NCBI RefSeq assembly: GCF_036013645.1
Contig: NZ_CP107869.1
Span: 1,984,001-2,048,000 of the forward strand
Reading direction: 5' to 3'
Source of the DNA: Streptomyces sp. NBC_00490
Lineage (GTDB): Bacteria; Actinomycetota; Actinomycetes; Streptomycetales; Streptomycetaceae
DNA length: 64,000 nucleotides
Shown: positions 45,562 to 53,815 of the stretch, one piece after another
Layout: each line of letters opens with the position of its first letter
Position numbering within the stretch: position 1 is the stretch's first letter
Translations under genes and position numbers: made by a program
The notes under the pieces: generated by a model
Told to the model about the DNA's origin: nothing
The model's input: only the letters and a program-made list of their open reading frames with translations
Database searches by the model: none

Positions 45562-46613
45562 TCCTCACCGAGGTCGACGACCTGAGCGCCGACAAGGAGT
45601 GGCTGCGGCTGTGGCGGTCGGACGATCACCAGCACGCCAACTACACCGTCACCTCACTGGCGGTCGGCGCCGCCCACTACACCCGCCTCTACTACCTCCC
45701 CGCCGAACGCGACGTCAGCGAGTACCGGCCGTGCGCCGAGCGGTTCGTTCCGCACCACCTGCTGGCGTCCGGCCCCGACGGCCCGGTGGCCGGGCTCGCG
45801 CTCACCGTCGAGGTGCTCCCCGGACGGCACCGGCTGTCCGCCTACGGGCGGCCGCTGATGCTGGTCGAGGACCGTACGGCACCCGCACGGCTGCGCAGAC
45901 AGGCCGCCGCCGCGATCCACACCCGGCTCCAGGAGCTCACCGAGCACTACGGCGCCGAGCGCCACCACGCCAGGGACTACCTGGTCGGCGGAGAGATCTC
46001 GCCCCTGACCGAGGTGATGCTCCGGCACGGGGGCGTCAGCCGGCACCACTTCACCCAGACCGTCGACCTGCGCCCGCCCGCCGAGGAGCGCTTCGCCGAA
46101 CTGCGCAAGAACTTCCGCAAGATCCTGCGCAGGGAGCGCGGCGGCTTCGCACTCGACGTAGTGACCGCACGCGACGTGACCCGGGCGCACCTGGACGACT
46201 TCGTCCGGCTCCATCTGGAGTTCTTCGGCAAGACCCTGCGGACGGGGGCCTCGTGGGACTCGATCCTGGCCTCGGTCCGTGCCGACGAGGGATTCATGGT
46301 GGTCGGCCACCAGGACGACAGGCCGGTGTCGATGGCCTACTTCGCGGTGTCGGACCGCTACTGCCTCTACGCCTCCGGCGTCAACGACGCCGACAGCTAC
46401 GGCAGCGGACTGAGCCACCGGGTGCTGTGGCGTGCCATGGAACACGCCCGCGCTCTGGGCTGTGTCCACTTCGAACTGGGTGAACAGCTCTACCCGGGCA
46501 TGTATCCCGACCTGCCGGAGAAGTTCCGGGCGATCGGTCACTTCAAGGCGGGTTTCAGCAACACCACGGCCGCCCGCCTGGACGTGTTCTCCGCTCCGCT
46601 GGAGGCGCCGTGA
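45558..46613 (+). CDS. FemAB/GNAT-type acyltransferase (351 aa)
   Basis: A two-lobed GNAT-fold protein of the FemAB / BioF2-like group. The signature ELRKNFRKILRRERGGF, the downstream SMAYFAVSDRYCLYASGVND, and HFELGEQ are as in lipid II aminoacyltransferase-like proteins. FemX-like enzymes in biosynthetic clusters use aminoacyl-tRNA to add an amino acid to a peptidyl or nucleoside intermediate; some PF13480 members instead use acyl-CoA. Here it may extend the NRPS product by one residue. The GTG at 45558 overlaps the NRPS stop by 4 nt and has GAGGAGGG upstream. Donor and acceptor are unknown. Confidence 0.84.
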   Translation: MILTEVDDLSADKEWLRLWRSDDHQHANYTVTSLAVGAAHYTRLYYLPAERDVSEYRPCAERFVPHHLLASGPDGPVAGLALTVEVLPGRHRLSAYGRPLMLVEDRTAPARLRRQAAAAIHTRLQELTEHYGAERHHARDYLVGGEISPLTEVMLRHGGVSRHHFTQTVDLRPPAEERFAELRKNFRKILRRERGGFALDVVTARDVTRAHLDDFVRLHLEFFGKTLRTGASWDSILASVRADEGFMVVGHQDDRPVSMAYFAVSDRYCLYASGVNDADSYGSGLSHRVLWRAMEHARALGCVHFELGEQLYPGMYPDLPEKFRAIGHFKAGFSNTTAARLDVFSAPLEAP

Positions 46614-47839
46614 CCGTCGTTTCCCGGTGGGTCGCCATGGCGCGCGGACCGCGGCGGGCCGAACTCGTCCTGCACACCGTCACCCTCGTCAACGCCCTCG
46701 GCAACGGCCTCTTCACCGTCGCCGGCACGCTGTTCTTCGTCCAGGTCCTGGACCTGTCGCCGCTCCGCATGGGGGTGGGCCTGGCCGTCGCCGCCGCCTT
46801 CGGGCTCGCCGCCAGCGTGCCGGTGACCCGGGCCCTGGACGGCCGTTCGCTGCGCGCCGCCTACGGTGCACTGCTGATGGTCCAGGCCGTGGCCATGGCC
46901 CTGTTGCCGACGGCCCGTTCGTTCGGGGTCCTCGTCGCCGTCCTCGCCCTGGGAGCCGCCGGGCAGAAGAGCGCCCGCGCGGTGAACAACGCGCTCATCG
47001 GACAGGTGGCGGGCGCCCGCCGGGCCGACGTACGGGCCGTCTCGCGGTCCGTGAACAACCTGGGGACAGCCGGCGGGGCCCTGCTGTCCTCGGCGGCCGT
47101 GGTCAGCGGCACCGACCGCGCCTACGAACTCCTCGTCCACGCCGACGCGGTGACGTTTTTACTCGCCGCCGCACTGGTGCCCGCGATACCGGGCACGGGC
47201 CGGCTGGCCACGGCCGGGCGGAACCGGTACGGCTCGGCTCTGCGGGACTCCCGCTACGGGGCGGTCACGCTGGCAGACGGCGTGATGTGCCTGGAGTACT
47301 TCGTCATCACGCTGGTGCTCCCGCTGTGGGTCGTCGAGCACACCTCGGCGCCCCGAGCCGTCGTGCCCGTCCTCTTCGCACTCAACATGGTGCTGGTGGC
47401 GCTCTTCCAGATCCGGGTCAGCCGGCGGGCCCGCACGATCGCGGCGGCCGCCCGCGCGGTGCGGGTCTCCGGGGCGCTCTTCCTGGTCAGTCTGGCCGCA
47501 CTGCTGCTCGCCGGGCAGGTGGCCGCGGTGCCCTCCGTGCTCCTGCTGGTGGCGGGCGTCGGAGTGCACACGGTCGGCGAGCTGTATCACGCCGCGGGTG
47601 CCTCCGAGCTCAGCTACGGGCTGGCCGCTGAGGAGCGGATGACCGAGTACCAGGGCGTGTTCGGGCTCGGCATGGGGGTGGCCGAGATCGTCGCCCCCTA
47701 CGTCCTCGTCGTCGCCTGTCTCGAGGGCGGCTGGGCCGGCTGGGCCGGGCTCGCCGTCCTGCTCTGCGCCACCGGTGCGGCCCTGCCGTTCCTCGCCTCC
47801 CGGCCCCCGGTCCCGATCCCGGTCCCGATCGCGCGCTGA
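46610..47839 (+). CDS. MFS transporter, probable product exporter (409 aa)
   Basis: A 12-helix major-facilitator-type membrane protein, with hydrophobic segments from residue 20 (LVLHTVTLVNALGNGLFTVAG) through the C-terminus. A probable drug/H+ antiporter that exports the cluster product and gives self-resistance. The start is a GTG overlapping the transferase stop by 4 nt. Codon 184 is a TTA leucine (47159-47161, after TTT), so translation is likely to depend on the bldA leucyl-tRNA, tying export to developmental stage. It is the last gene of the coupled operon; the following gene has its own leader. Confidence 0.88.
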   Translation: MTVVSRWVAMARGPRRAELVLHTVTLVNALGNGLFTVAGTLFFVQVLDLSPLRMGVGLAVAAAFGLAASVPVTRALDGRSLRAAYGALLMVQAVAMALLPTARSFGVLVAVLALGAAGQKSARAVNNALIGQVAGARRADVRAVSRSVNNLGTAGGALLSSAAVVSGTDRAYELLVHADAVTFLLAAALVPAIPGTGRLATAGRNRYGSALRDSRYGAVTLADGVMCLEYFVITLVLPLWVVEHTSAPRAVVPVLFALNMVLVALFQIRVSRRARTIAAAARAVRVSGALFLVSLAALLLAGQVAAVPSVLLLVAGVGVHTVGELYHAAGASELSYGLAAEERMTEYQGVFGLGMGVAEIVAPYVLVVACLEGGWAGWAGLAVLLCATGAALPFLASRPPVPIPVPIAR

Positions 47840-47963
47840 CGCGGTCGAGAGCCCGCAGTCCTGACCGCATCCCAGCAACCCCGGGGCACACGACTGCCTC
47901 TCAACACCCTTTATCTCCACTTTTCTGACTGTCTGTCACCGCACTGGAACGAGGTGTCTTACG

Positions 47964-49718
47964 TTGGGTCTCCTTCGTACAGAGGGATTCACGAAGCTTC
48001 TGGAGCTCATCGCGGAGGAGTCCGACACGCTGGATTCGGCGTACACCGCCGCCCTGCACGCCGCGACACTCGGCGGCCGGCTCAAGGCCGAGGTGGGCCT
48101 CGGCGCCCTGAGCCGCGGCGAGTCGATCGCGCTCGCCGAGCTGCGGGACACCGCCGCCCGCCGCCATCTCCCCCTCGTGCGGGACACGGTGGGCGAGCGC
48201 ATGGTGCTCACCGGCACCGGACGCCTGCGCGTCCTCCGCGACGGCGAGCCGGCGCCGGAAGGCGTGCTGGAGATCGGCCGCGTCGACTGGGACGGCAACC
48301 GCCCCGCGGACCTCGACCGGCGCTGGGACGAGCAACAGCGCACCGAGGACGCCGAGTCGCTGACTCTGCACGCATGGCTGCGCGACCGCCCGGCCGGCAC
48401 GGTGGACACCATGGTCGCGGACCTGCGCCGGACCTTGAGCCATGTCGGGCCGATGCGTGTGTACATCGGCGACCGCTGCTACACGAACCTCGGCCGGGAA
48501 CACAGCAATCTGGTGGGCAAGTCGGTCTCCGCCGGCTCCGAGCAGTGCCGGCTCAACGGGATCGACGGTGTGCCGGTCGAGCGGTGGACGGCCCACGACG
48601 CCGTCTTCGTCGTCTGCATGTCCGCGCTGATCGCCTCGGGAACCCCGTCCAGGACCGAAGAGTTCAGCGGCACCCAACTGACGGCCGGACGCCTGGAGGC
48701 CTTCATACGCGCCAAGATCACTTCCTACGACGGTGAGGTGACCCCCGCGACGGAACAACTGCCGCTGGTGGAAAGGCTCTTCGCGCTCGCGGCGCATGCC
48801 AGGCGGTTGCGCCCCGGCAAGCTCGAACGGGGACCGCAGATCTATCGCACCGTCCAGGCCATGACGATCAACAAGCAGGAGCAGTTCCTCGACCGCCCGG
48901 TGGCCTCCGCCGATCTGCCCGCCGCCTTCACCGCGAAGGTGACGGAGCTGCTGCCGGGCGCGGACCTCGACCGTCAGGACCACCTGGTCGCGGCCTGGGC
49001 GCAGTTGATGCCCGCACTGCACGGCCCCGCGGCCGACGACGGGTTCACCACCGGCCTCGAGAAAGTGATCCACGGGTTGGTCGAGGCCGGCACGGAGTCC
49101 ACCGGGTCCCATGTCGGCATGTCCCGCGGCCCCCGCGACATCACGACACTCTCCGCACTCGTCGCCGCCGGCAGCCCGGACGCCGGACACTGGAAGACCA
49201 GCGACTACTACTGCTGTGTGGTGCCCGGCCAGGACTTCACCCGGCGCTTCGACCGGGCCCCGGAGGAACTGCCCCAGGTCATCAGGGCGATCGCCGCCCG
49301 GATGCGCTGGAACGGCTGGCACTTCATGCCGCACGCCAGCGGTGCGAGCGACCACCCGAGCTTCGCGGAACGGGACTGGTTCTACGCTCCCACCATGCCC
49401 GACATGACCGAGTGGACCTCGCACCATCACCAGGGCCATGTCGCGAACGGGGTACGGCACGCCATCCGGGTGCCGCTGGGCCTGACCCTGGCCGGCGCCC
49501 ACCGGCCCGGAATCCACGACTTCCGCCTGATGCGCACGGACGGCGAGACGTACGGCGTCCCGGAGCTGCGCGCGGCCATCGCCATCGGCCGTGTCCTCCA
49601 GAGCGTCTACCAGGCGCACGCGGACCGCTCGGAGCGCACCGGACCCGCCCTGGTCGTCTCGGACTTCGGCAACACCTGGTACCAGCGGCGCCACGCGCCC
49701 GCCACGGCGGCACTGTGA
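47964..49718 (+). CDS. Unknown cluster protein (584 aa)
   Basis: A large soluble protein for which I recognise no family. Features: an N-terminal helical region (LRTEGFTKLLELIAEESDTL), a middle segment with NLGREHSNLVGKSVSAGSEQ and a Cys (EQCRLNG), and a C-terminal part rich in His/Trp/Tyr: TSDYYCCVVPGQDFTRRF, WHFMPHASGASDHPS, TEWTSHHHQGHVANGVRHAI. The clustered histidines could bind metal. There is no signal peptide or membrane helix. The start is the TTG at 47964, with GAGGTG 8 nt upstream; 124 bp separate it from the exporter gene, including an AT-richer stretch that may hold a promoter. A new enzyme is possible; the function is unknown. Confidence 0.8.
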   Translation: MGLLRTEGFTKLLELIAEESDTLDSAYTAALHAATLGGRLKAEVGLGALSRGESIALAELRDTAARRHLPLVRDTVGERMVLTGTGRLRVLRDGEPAPEGVLEIGRVDWDGNRPADLDRRWDEQQRTEDAESLTLHAWLRDRPAGTVDTMVADLRRTLSHVGPMRVYIGDRCYTNLGREHSNLVGKSVSAGSEQCRLNGIDGVPVERWTAHDAVFVVCMSALIASGTPSRTEEFSGTQLTAGRLEAFIRAKITSYDGEVTPATEQLPLVERLFALAAHARRLRPGKLERGPQIYRTVQAMTINKQEQFLDRPVASADLPAAFTAKVTELLPGADLDRQDHLVAAWAQLMPALHGPAADDGFTTGLEKVIHGLVEAGTESTGSHVGMSRGPRDITTLSALVAAGSPDAGHWKTSDYYCCVVPGQDFTRRFDRAPEELPQVIRAIAARMRWNGWHFMPHASGASDHPSFAERDWFYAPTMPDMTEWTSHHHQGHVANGVRHAIRVPLGLTLAGAHRPGIHDFRLMRTDGETYGVPELRAAIAIGRVLQSVYQAHADRSERTGPALVVSDFGNTWYQRRHAPATAAL

Positions 49719-49780
49719 CACCCTCCGCTCCCGCCCCCTCCCCTCTCCCGCCCGCACACCGACCCCAGGAAGGCCCTCCC

Positions 49781-50956
49781 ATGTCCCCCGACCGTTCCGT
49801 CCTCCACCTCGGCCTGCGCCGCTCCCCCCTGGAGTGGCAGCCCGAGATCGACGCCGCCGCACAGCTGGGCCACGCGGTGTACGTCCACTCCGACACCGGC
49901 CTAGGCCATCTCGGACTGCCCGACGACCGGACCGCCGCGTTCACCCGGACGGAGCCCGCCGAGGACGTGGCGGCCCGCGCCCTGCGACAGGCACGGGACG
50001 CGGGGCACCGGCCCGCGGCGGTGCTGTGCTGGGGCGACCGGTACGTGGACATCGCCGCCAGGGTGTCGCAGGCGCTCGGCCTGCGCGGGCCCTCGGTCAC
50101 CGCGGCCGCCGTGTGCCTCGACAAGGCGGCGCAGCGCCGGGCGCTGGAACCGCACGGGCTCAACCCCCGCTGGCGCACCGGCACCACGGCCGACGAACTG
50201 AAGGCCGCGGTCGGCGAACTCGGCCTTCCCCTGATCTTCAAGCTCGCCCACTCCTCGGGCGGCCGCGGTTCCGTCGTGCTCGACGCGGACACGGAACCGG
50301 ACGAGCTGATGAAGCTGACGTCCCTCAACTACGAGGACTCCGACGCCTTCCTCGTCGAGGAGCTCGTCGACGGCAGCGAGCACTCGGTCTCCGGGCTGGT
50401 GCACGGGGACGAGGTGGTGATCCTCGCCGTGTCCGACAAGTACCTGGCCCCCGGGGAACTCCGTACGACCACCACGGTCGTCCCCTCCGCGCTCACCGCG
50501 GAACAGCTCGAGCGGGTCCACGAGGCGGCCGAACGCGCGGTGCGCGCCGTGGGCATCGAGACCGGCGGCTTCCACGTGGACCTGCGCTACGCCGCCGCGG
50601 GCCCCGTCGTCCTGGAGATCGGCGCACGGCTCGGCGGCGATCTGATCAACTCCCACCTCGTGCCCCTCGCCACCGACGGCGCGGCAGACCCGTACCGCTC
50701 GCTCGTCCAGACCCTCGCGGACGGCGAACTGCCGCGCCCCGCACCCTTCGTGACCACCGCGGCGATGCACCTGCTGCCGACCCCCGCCGACGCCGACCTC
50801 CCGGCACTGCTGTCCCACCTCGCGGAACACCCGGCCGTACGGGTCGCCGCCGAGTGGCCCTCCCCCGAGGACGAGGTCGTCGTGGTGGTGACGGCACAGG
50901 ACCGGGACACGATCCCGGCGATCCTCGAAGAGCTCCGCCGCCGGACGGGACGGTAG
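49781..50956 (+). CDS. ATP-grasp family carboxylate-amine ligase (391 aa)
   Basis: An ATP-grasp enzyme that activates a carboxylate as acyl phosphate and joins it to an amine or thiol. Features: a preATP-grasp domain (residues 1-100), the ATP-binding lysine and glycine loop in LIFKLAHSSGGRGSVVL, the hinge FLVEELVDGSEHSVSGLV, and the Mg2+ site in FHVDLRYA followed by VVLEIGARLGGDLI. In secondary metabolism such enzymes make amide bonds in dipeptides. The ATG at 49781 has AGGAAGG 7 nt upstream. It is followed 6 bp later by the amidotransferase-like gene, so the two may act together. Confidence 0.9.
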   Translation: MSPDRSVLHLGLRRSPLEWQPEIDAAAQLGHAVYVHSDTGLGHLGLPDDRTAAFTRTEPAEDVAARALRQARDAGHRPAAVLCWGDRYVDIAARVSQALGLRGPSVTAAAVCLDKAAQRRALEPHGLNPRWRTGTTADELKAAVGELGLPLIFKLAHSSGGRGSVVLDADTEPDELMKLTSLNYEDSDAFLVEELVDGSEHSVSGLVHGDEVVILAVSDKYLAPGELRTTTTVVPSALTAEQLERVHEAAERAVRAVGIETGGFHVDLRYAAAGPVVLEIGARLGGDLINSHLVPLATDGAADPYRSLVQTLADGELPRPAPFVTTAAMHLLPTPADADLPALLSHLAEHPAVRVAAEWPSPEDEVVVVVTAQDRDTIPAILEELRRRTGR

Positions 50957-50962
50957 GCCCGC

Positions 50963-51754
50963 GTGCCGGACCGTGTGAACTCCGCGCACCCGCCGGACCT
51001 CCCGGTCGTCGGTGTCCTGGCCTGCCGCAAGCAGCGTGCCAACGGCACCAGTTACTCCCGGGTCAACGACGTCCTCACCGACAGCCTGCTGCGGTACGCG
51101 CGCGTGCTGCCGCTCGTCGTCCCGCCCGACGAGGCCGGCGCCGCGGCCCTGGACGGCCTCGACGGGCTGGTCCTGCCCGGCAGTGGCTCCTTCGTCCACC
51201 CTCGTATCACCGCGGCGGCCGGCGCGGAGACCGAGGGGCGGGAGTACGACACCGACCGTGACGCCGCCGCGCTCGCCCTGCTGGGCCGCGCCCGTGAGCT
51301 GCCGGACCTGCCGGTGCTCGGCAGTTGCCGGGGCATGCAGGAGATCGGGGTGGCGGCCGGGGCGGCGCTGCGGGACACCGAGGGCGCCGAGACCGCTGTC
51401 CACCGCTTCACGCCGCGTCCGGCGGGCGGCGACCGCTGGGCCGACGCGCACCCCGTGCACATCCGGCCGGGCGGACTCCTCGCCGGGCTCCCCGGGGAGT
51501 TCGCCGGGACCGCCGTACCCGTCAACTCCCAGCACTCCCAGGTGGTCTGCGCACTCCCGGACGGCGTACGCGTCGAGGCCGTGGCGCCCGACGGTGTGCT
51601 CGAGGCGATCAGTGTCGGCCATCCCACGCGGTATGTCCTCGGCATCCAGTGGCACTTCGAGCAGCACACCGGGGACAGCGCGCTGAACCGGACCATCCTG
51701 GAATCCTTCGGGCGGCGCTGCCGTCTGCGCAGAGAGAAGAGAAAGTCGTGCTGA
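50963..51754 (+). CDS. Class I glutamine-amidotransferase-like hydrolase, peptidase C26 family (263 aa)
   Basis: A gamma-glutamyl hydrolase / PuuD-like enzyme. The nucleophile cysteine is in PVLGSCRGMQEIG, and the His-Glu pair is in LGIQWHFEQH; GLVLPGSGSFVHP forms the early glycine loop. PuuD-type enzymes remove gamma-glutamyl groups that an ATP-grasp or GlnA-like ligase has attached as protection. With the ATP-grasp gene just upstream, a ligate-then-deprotect logic is plausible but not proven. The GTG at 50963 has GGTAGG upstream. Its end overlaps the next gene by 7 bp. Confidence 0.88.
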   Translation: MPDRVNSAHPPDLPVVGVLACRKQRANGTSYSRVNDVLTDSLLRYARVLPLVVPPDEAGAAALDGLDGLVLPGSGSFVHPRITAAAGAETEGREYDTDRDAAALALLGRARELPDLPVLGSCRGMQEIGVAAGAALRDTEGAETAVHRFTPRPAGGDRWADAHPVHIRPGGLLAGLPGEFAGTAVPVNSQHSQVVCALPDGVRVEAVAPDGVLEAISVGHPTRYVLGIQWHFEQHTGDSALNRTILESFGRRCRLRREKRKSC

Positions 51755-52569
51755 ACCTGTCCGGGCCCTTCCTCGACTCCGTGGCCGAGCTGGCGCTCGG
51801 CGCCGTCGCGGACCCGGCGGACGGCGTGCTGTTCGTCGCCGGGTCGGTCGTCGACGGACTGGCCAACCGCAACTCCGACCTGGACGTCTACTTCCTGGGC
51901 GGCGACGGGGCCGCGGTCGTCGGGGCCGACACCACCGTCCGCAAGGGCGAGAAGAGCGGCACCATCGGCGAGCTCGACGGGCGCGAGGTCAGCCTCTCGA
52001 TCCTGGAACCCGCCGGGATCGAGGAGTTGACACGCTCCTTCCAGGACTGTCTGGCCGCGCTGTCCGACGGCGGCGGGATCGTCCAGCTGGAGAGCCAGAA
52101 CGATCTCAAGGTGCTGCACCGCATCCGTACCGGCGTCCCGCTGCGCGGTGCCGAGCGGCTCGAGAAGCTGCGGGCGTCGACGGGCACGCACCGGCTGGCC
52201 GAGTACCACGTCAACGTCCAGGCGGTGGCCGCCGTCAACCGGCTCACCGACGTGGAGGGGGAACTCGCCGAGAGCAACGACGCCTCGGCGTGCTGGATGT
52301 TCCGGGAGGCAGTCGCCCATTTCGCCCGGCTGGTGCTCGCCCTCGACGGAGAGACCAACCCGGCGCCCAAGTGGCTGGTCAGACTGCTGGAGCTCGGTGG
52401 CCCGGACCCCCGGCTGCGGTCCCGTCTGGCCCAGCTGCTCACCGAGTCCGAGGAGGACCTGCCCGCGGCGGTCGCCGAGGTCAAGGGGCTGTTGCGGAGC
52501 ACGGTCGACCTCGCCCCCGGCACGGTCGTCGGGCCGTACACGCGGCGCGTGATCCGGAAGCTGGGCTGA
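51748..52569 (+). CDS. Nucleotidyltransferase-like protein (273 aa)
   Basis: The N-terminal 60 residues contain the polymerase-beta-type nucleotidyltransferase motif VAGSVVDGLANRNSDLDVYFL, a GS followed by D-x-D, with a later acidic strand (LDGREVSLSILEP). The remainder is helical. It could transfer a nucleotide to a small molecule, as aminoglycoside nucleotidyltransferases do, either as a biosynthetic step or for self-protection. The GTG at 51748 overlaps the C26 gene by 7 bp and has AGAGAAG before it. The substrate is unknown. Confidence 0.8.
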   Translation: MLNLSGPFLDSVAELALGAVADPADGVLFVAGSVVDGLANRNSDLDVYFLGGDGAAVVGADTTVRKGEKSGTIGELDGREVSLSILEPAGIEELTRSFQDCLAALSDGGGIVQLESQNDLKVLHRIRTGVPLRGAERLEKLRASTGTHRLAEYHVNVQAVAAVNRLTDVEGELAESNDASACWMFREAVAHFARLVLALDGETNPAPKWLVRLLELGGPDPRLRSRLAQLLTESEEDLPAAVAEVKGLLRSTVDLAPGTVVGPYTRRVIRKLG

Positions 52570-52570
52570 C

Positions 52571-53815
52571 ATGACCGCTGTCCTCGGACTTCCGGGCCTG
52601 GCCCTGCACGAGATACCGGAGGCGTTCGTCCCGGAGGAACCCCGCCTGGGCGGCGCGGCGGTGCCCGTGCCCGCGGCGCGGCTCGCGGCGCTGAGCAGCA
52701 CCGGCACGGTGCTCCTGGGCCGACGGCCGGACGACATCCACCTCAGGGAGTTCCGCGCGTCGGTGATCGCCGAGACCCGTGCCCTGTTCCAGGTCCCGCA
52801 CGACCACACCCTCACCGTCGTGGCGGCCCGACCCACGGAACTCTGCCACCTCACCGCCGCCCAGCCCTGGGCCGCGGGCCTGAAGGTGTCAGGAACCGGC
52901 CCACGCGCCACCGCCTGGCGGTCCGCCACGGCGAGGGCGCGGGAGACCGGCGACCCGACCGCCACGCCGGGTACACGGGAGACTGGCGACCCGGCCACCA
53001 CCACGGCCGAACGGGGCGCCGCCGCCCTCCCGGCCACCACGACAGGTGCACGGGAAACCCCCCGTCCAGCCACCGGGCCGGGTCCGCGGAGCGCCACCGA
53101 CCCGGCCAATCCGGCAGGTGCGTGGGAAACCCTCGGCCCACACACCCCGGCCCTCACCCCCCTCGCCGTGGTGGCCGACGAGGATCCCGCCTGGCGGGAG
53201 CGGCTCGAGGCGGCTCCGGCCGGCGGCTGGCGTGTCGCGGAGCTCACCGGTACCGCCGAGGTGCTCACCGGGCGAGGTGTCCGCGATGCCGACATCGCGT
53301 TCCTCTGTCCGAGCGGACTGCTCGGTGTCGGTGTCGGCCTCACCGTGGCCGTGCTCTCGCCGCGGGCCAAGTCCGCGTCGCCGGGGCTGACCCGCGCGCT
53401 GGACATGGCCGGCGCCGCGGTCGGCACCGGTGACCTGGTGATGTTCGCGCACGCGGTGCGGGCCATGGCGGAGAGCGACGCCGCGCGCGCGGCAGCCGGA
53501 CGCGAGGCCCGCCGCGCCCTGGTCGCCGACTGGGCGGCCACCCGCGACTGGGTCACCCCCACGGCCAGGGCGGGCGACGCGCTGACGGTCCGTCTGGTCA
53601 CCGCCCTGCCGCCGGGCGCGGTCACCGAGCTCGGCCGGTTTCTGGAGACCGCCCACCTGGCGTACGGCCTCACGGACCCGGCCGACCCGCACGCGCTCCG
53701 CATCGGCCTGTACGACTCGCTGCGCACCGCCGACATCGAGCGCCTGCTCGGCCTGCTCGACTTCCTCGTGGCCCGCCTGGCGCGCACCACGGACCCTGAC
53801 CAGGAGGGACGATGA
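52571..53815 (+). CDS. Degenerate class V aminotransferase-like protein (414 aa)
   Basis: The flanks resemble the SerC / class V PLP fold: an N-terminal REFRASVIAETRALFQVPHD element and a C-terminal LRIGLYDSLRTADIERLLGL element. Between them, the region that should hold the PLP lysine reads IAFLCPSGLLGVGVGLTVAV, with no lysine at the expected place. Residues about 118-185 are a low-complexity Thr/Pro/Ala/Arg stretch with RETGDP repeats in place of the normal core. It therefore looks like a non-catalytic or repurposed relative. The ATG at 52571 is 1 bp after the nucleotidyltransferase stop; the end overlaps the NDK-like gene. Homology is inferred by eye and moderate. Confidence 0.68.
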   Translation: MTAVLGLPGLALHEIPEAFVPEEPRLGGAAVPVPAARLAALSSTGTVLLGRRPDDIHLREFRASVIAETRALFQVPHDHTLTVVAARPTELCHLTAAQPWAAGLKVSGTGPRATAWRSATARARETGDPTATPGTRETGDPATTTAERGAAALPATTTGARETPRPATGPGPRSATDPANPAGAWETLGPHTPALTPLAVVADEDPAWRERLEAAPAGGWRVAELTGTAEVLTGRGVRDADIAFLCPSGLLGVGVGLTVAVLSPRAKSASPGLTRALDMAGAAVGTGDLVMFAHAVRAMAESDAARAAAGREARRALVADWAATRDWVTPTARAGDALTVRLVTALPPGAVTELGRFLETAHLAYGLTDPADPHALRIGLYDSLRTADIERLLGLLDFLVARLARTTDPDQEGR

